23,704 nt of DNA from contig JAJDAI010000370.1 of NCBI GenBank assembly GCA_029261955.1, positions 1 to 23,704 of the forward strand. The letters are read 5' to 3'. Below, one piece after another: positions 21,475 through 23,704 of this stretch. The stretch comes from Deltaproteobacteria bacterium (GTDB taxonomy: Bacteria; Myxococcota_A; UBA796; UBA9615). Below the pieces are notes generated by a model. It was not told the origin of the DNA and ran no database searches. It saw only the letters and a list, made by a program, of their open reading frames with translations. The position numbers and the translations under genes are program-made. Within the stretch, counting starts at the first letter, position 1. Every line of letters begins with the position of its first letter.

Positions 21475-23704
21475 TCAGTCCAGGCGGGCGAGGGCGGCCT
21501 GGGTCAGCTGCCAGGTGGACTGGGAGACGCCCTGCTCAGGCTTCTGCACACGCTCGTAGGCCGTGCGGGCCTGTTCCGTGAGCCCGTAGCCCGCCGCGAT
21601 GCGCCCGATCACGTACCAGTCCTCTTCCCGCGGCTGCCAGTTGTGCTGCTTCCCGCGCAGCTCGATGAGGGTCCTGCGGGCGTCCTCGAGCCGGTCCGAT
21701 TCGGCGTAGGCCGCGGCCAGCGTGTGCAGGGCCGCGGTGCTCTGCCGCTTCCCCTTCGCGACCGCCTCCTCGGCGGCAGAGAGGCTGTGCTCCATCATCC
21801 CCGCCAGCAGGTAGCCCCACGCGAGGTTGTTCAGCGAGTAGGCCGGGTTGGAGCTCTTGCGTGCGGCGTCTTCGAGGCGCTCGAGCTCGTCGCGGTCGCG
21901 GAAGGACGAGGCCTGCCGGATGCGCACCTGCAGGGCGGCGGCCGGGTTGGTCTTCAACAGGACCTGCAGCGTGGCCGCGGCCTCGTCGCGCTTGCCCTGC
22001 TCCTGCTGGGTGAGCCAGAGCAGCTCCAGGGCGCGGCTGGTCGGCGCGGCGTCCACCAGCTCCTGCGCGACCGCTTCGGCCCGCTGGCCCTGCCCCGCCC
22101 GCAGCCACCACAGCAGCTCGGCCCGGCGAAGCTCCCACCTCGGGTAGCCCCCCTGTCGCTCGGCGGCCTTGCCGGATCGGCGGGCACAGTCCGCCGCGTC
22201 CCCGGAGCAGCCGAAGAGCAGCGAGAGGTCCTTCAGCTCGCGGGCGTCGGCCTGCTCGAGGGACAGCGGCAGATCCGGGAGGCGAATGGGCAGGAGAAGC
22301 GTCATCAGCTCGCGGGCAGCCTGGACCTCCCGGCGCGCCAGGCGGTTCCGGATCTCCAGGTGGAGCGCCTCGTCCCCGGGCTCCCCGAGCAGCTTCCACC
22401 GGCCGCGCTCGCGAACCACGAAGGTCGGTTCGGAGGCCTGATCCTCGTGGACCACCACCAGGGCGACGAGGTCGTCCGCCAGCGGGCGGATCTGGAACAC
22501 ATCCCGGGCCGCGAGCACGCGAACCGCGGCCTCGGCGTTCGCCACCTCGGCCATCTGCTCGGCGAATTTCCGACCGTGCGCGGTGATGGCCTCCATCGCG
22601 GCTTCGGGACCGCCGTGGGCCTCGATGGCGGAACTTCCGAGCAGCTCGGTCACGTCCGCTGAGCCCCGAGTGGGGTCGAAGAGGATCACCCGGTACATCG
22701 CCCCGCCGGGGCTGTTCTCCTGGAGCAGGCCGTGCAGATCCACCTCGGCCGCGCTCTCCATGGTCTCGATCAACTCGTAGGCCTCCTCACCATCCTGGGG
22801 GCCGATGGCCAGGCCCCCGATGGCCGCCGCGGCCTCCAACTCGCCCAGCTGGAACAGGACCCCGAACGCGCCGGCGAGGAGCTTCTTCTTCTCCTCCTCG
22901 CTCTGCGCGAAGCGCTGGGCTTCGGCAGTCGCCGCCTCGGCTCCGTCCAGGGCTGCGTGCAGCGCGACGCGAAGCCGGATCGTCAGCTCCCGGTCCGAGT
23001 CGAGGATCGTGCGGATCTCGTCGTCCTGGCCCGCCACCAACAGGTCGATGGTCGCTGCGTCCGGCAGGCGTCCCCCCCCGCCGAGCTCCACGGCCTTCCA
23101 GACCTGCGCGGCCGCTTCCTTCAGGTCCGAGCCCTCCCCGCGCAGCGCCCCGAGCGCGTTGTGCTCGAGCAGGCTGCCGAGCCGCACGCGGTGCTCGAAG
23201 CCCTCTGGATCCAGCTCGACCACCCGCTTCCAGGCCGCGATCGAGCCGTCGCGGTCCGAGCCGGGCCCGAAGTCCTCCCCCAAGAAGCCCGCGGCCCGCG
23301 CGTCGCCCAAGGTGCTCCAGGCGCGGACCCAGTTGGGGCGCTCCTGCACGACCTGCTCGGCCAGGGGACGGGCGCCCAGGGGCATGCCAGCTGCCAGCAG
23401 GGCCTCCGCCTGCCTCAGCCGGGGCAGCGGGTCGTCGGGATGCTCCGCTCCTGCGGCCCGGGCCGAGGCCAGGACCTCGTTGAAGCGGCCACTGCGCAGC
23501 AGCGCCAGGCTCTCGTGCTCCAGGGAGATCAGCAGGGTGGGGGTGGCCTGAACCCGCCCGACGAGGGCCCGCAGGGGCTCGAGCTCCTCCGCCGGGAAGG
23601 ACCGCGGCCCGTCCAACTCGAAGCTGTTCTCGAGCACGAAGACCCCGTCCTCCTCACGGCTGCTCCGGGTCCAACGGCCGGGACCGGCCTGCTCGTCCAG
23701 GCTC
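21475..23704 (-). CDS. Partial large TPR-repeat protein, possibly DUF3857/transglutaminase-type
   Basis: The frame is open to the right edge, so the N-terminus is missing; 742 residues are visible. The GTG at 23637 is not needed as a start. The chain is helical, with several TPR-like units, for example around PRLRQAEALLAAGMPLGARPL, NNLAWGYLLAGMMEHSLSAA and LHTLAAAYAESDRLEDARRT. The first visible part, WTRSS...FVLENSFEL...FPAEELEPLRALV, resembles the strand-rich end that follows the transglutaminase-like domain in DUF3857 proteins of Myxococcota-like bacteria. That family assignment is inference, since the catalytic part is outside the window. It converges on recF with 7 bp between the stops. 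Confidence 0.65.
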   Translation of the reverse strand, partial: SLDEQAGPGRWTRSSREEDGVFVLENSFELDGPRSFPAEELEPLRALVGRVQATPTLLISLEHESLALLRSGRFNEVLASARAAGAEHPDDPLPRLRQAEALLAAGMPLGARPLAEQVVQERPNWVRAWSTLGDARAAGFLGEDFGPGSDRDGSIAAWKRVVELDPEGFEHRVRLGSLLEHNALGALRGEGSDLKEAAAQVWKAVELGGGGRLPDAATIDLLVAGQDDEIRTILDSDRELTIRLRVALHAALDGAEAATAEAQRFAQSEEEKKKLLAGAFGVLFQLGELEAAAAIGGLAIGPQDGEEAYELIETMESAAEVDLHGLLQENSPGGAMYRVILFDPTRGSADVTELLGSSAIEAHGGPEAAMEAITAHGRKFAEQMAEVANAEAAVRVLAARDVFQIRPLADDLVALVVVHEDQASEPTFVVRERGRWKLLGEPGDEALHLEIRNRLARREVQAARELMTLLLPIRLPDLPLSLEQADARELKDLSLLFGCSGDAADCARRSGKAAERQGGYPRWELRRAELLWWLRAGQGQRAEAVAQELVDAAPTSRALELLWLTQQEQGKRDEAAATLQVLLKTNPAAALQVRIRQASSFRDRDELERLEDAARKSSNPAYSLNNLAWGYLLAGMMEHSLSAAEEAVAKGKRQSTAALHTLAAAYAESDRLEDARRTLIELRGKQHNWQPREEDWYVIGRIAAGYGLTEQARTAYERVQKPEQGVSQSTWQLTQAALARLD

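Overview
The window is a chromosome replication-origin neighbourhood from a GC-rich Gram-negative bacterium. Support comes from very GC-rich codon use, a lipobox lipoprotein, a long YidC with a periplasmic domain, MnmE/MnmG, and ParABS linked to a bactofilin. The combination resembles Myxococcota or other former Deltaproteobacteria, but the lineage is inferred and cannot be fixed from this sequence alone.

Left arm (1-4531), accessory: the 3' end of a His-rich metal-transporter-like membrane protein; a metallo-beta-lactamase-fold hydrolase; a di-iron ferritin-like protein; a hotdog thioesterase; a putative lipoprotein; and an Fe-S protein with one ferredoxin-like and two CDGSH domains. Next (4654-5874) come the ribosomal protein genes rpmB and rpmG, with a clear sigma70-type promoter, and a bactofilin.

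Core minus-strand block (5985-15340), read leftwards from the origin: rpmH, rnpA, yidD, yidC, jag(khpB), mnmE, mnmG, rsmG, parA, parB, then the bactofilin. Spacing is tight, often overlapping, with several TTG/GTG starts. parS-like ParB sites lie at the mnmG start, just after mnmE and inside rsmG, with a degenerate one at the recF end.

Plus-strand block (15478-21467), read rightwards: a DUF3052 protein, an ECF sigma factor overlapping a cupin anti-sigma-like gene, then dnaA, dnaN and recF. DnaA boxes occupy the 385-bp gap before dnaA and the 307-bp gap between dnaA and dnaN. The second gap also holds a DnaA-trio-like tract followed by an AT-rich, GATC-dense palindromic stretch, so it is the best candidate for the unwinding site of a bipartite oriC. 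The right edge (21475-23704) is the C-terminal part of a large TPR protein on the minus strand.

Together the genes cover initiation (DnaA, DnaN, RecF), segregation and its likely scaffold (ParA, ParB, parS, bactofilin), membrane insertion (YidC, YidD, Jag), tRNA and rRNA modification (MnmE, MnmG, RsmG, RnpA) and ribosomal proteins. I saw no CRISPR array, insertion sequence, tRNA or rRNA. I found no wholly new system. The most interesting points are the oriC architecture, the parS sites coded inside genes, the parB-bactofilin linkage, an RGG-type linker in Jag, a cysteine-free cupin partner of an ECF sigma factor, and an atypical MnmE G4 motif.
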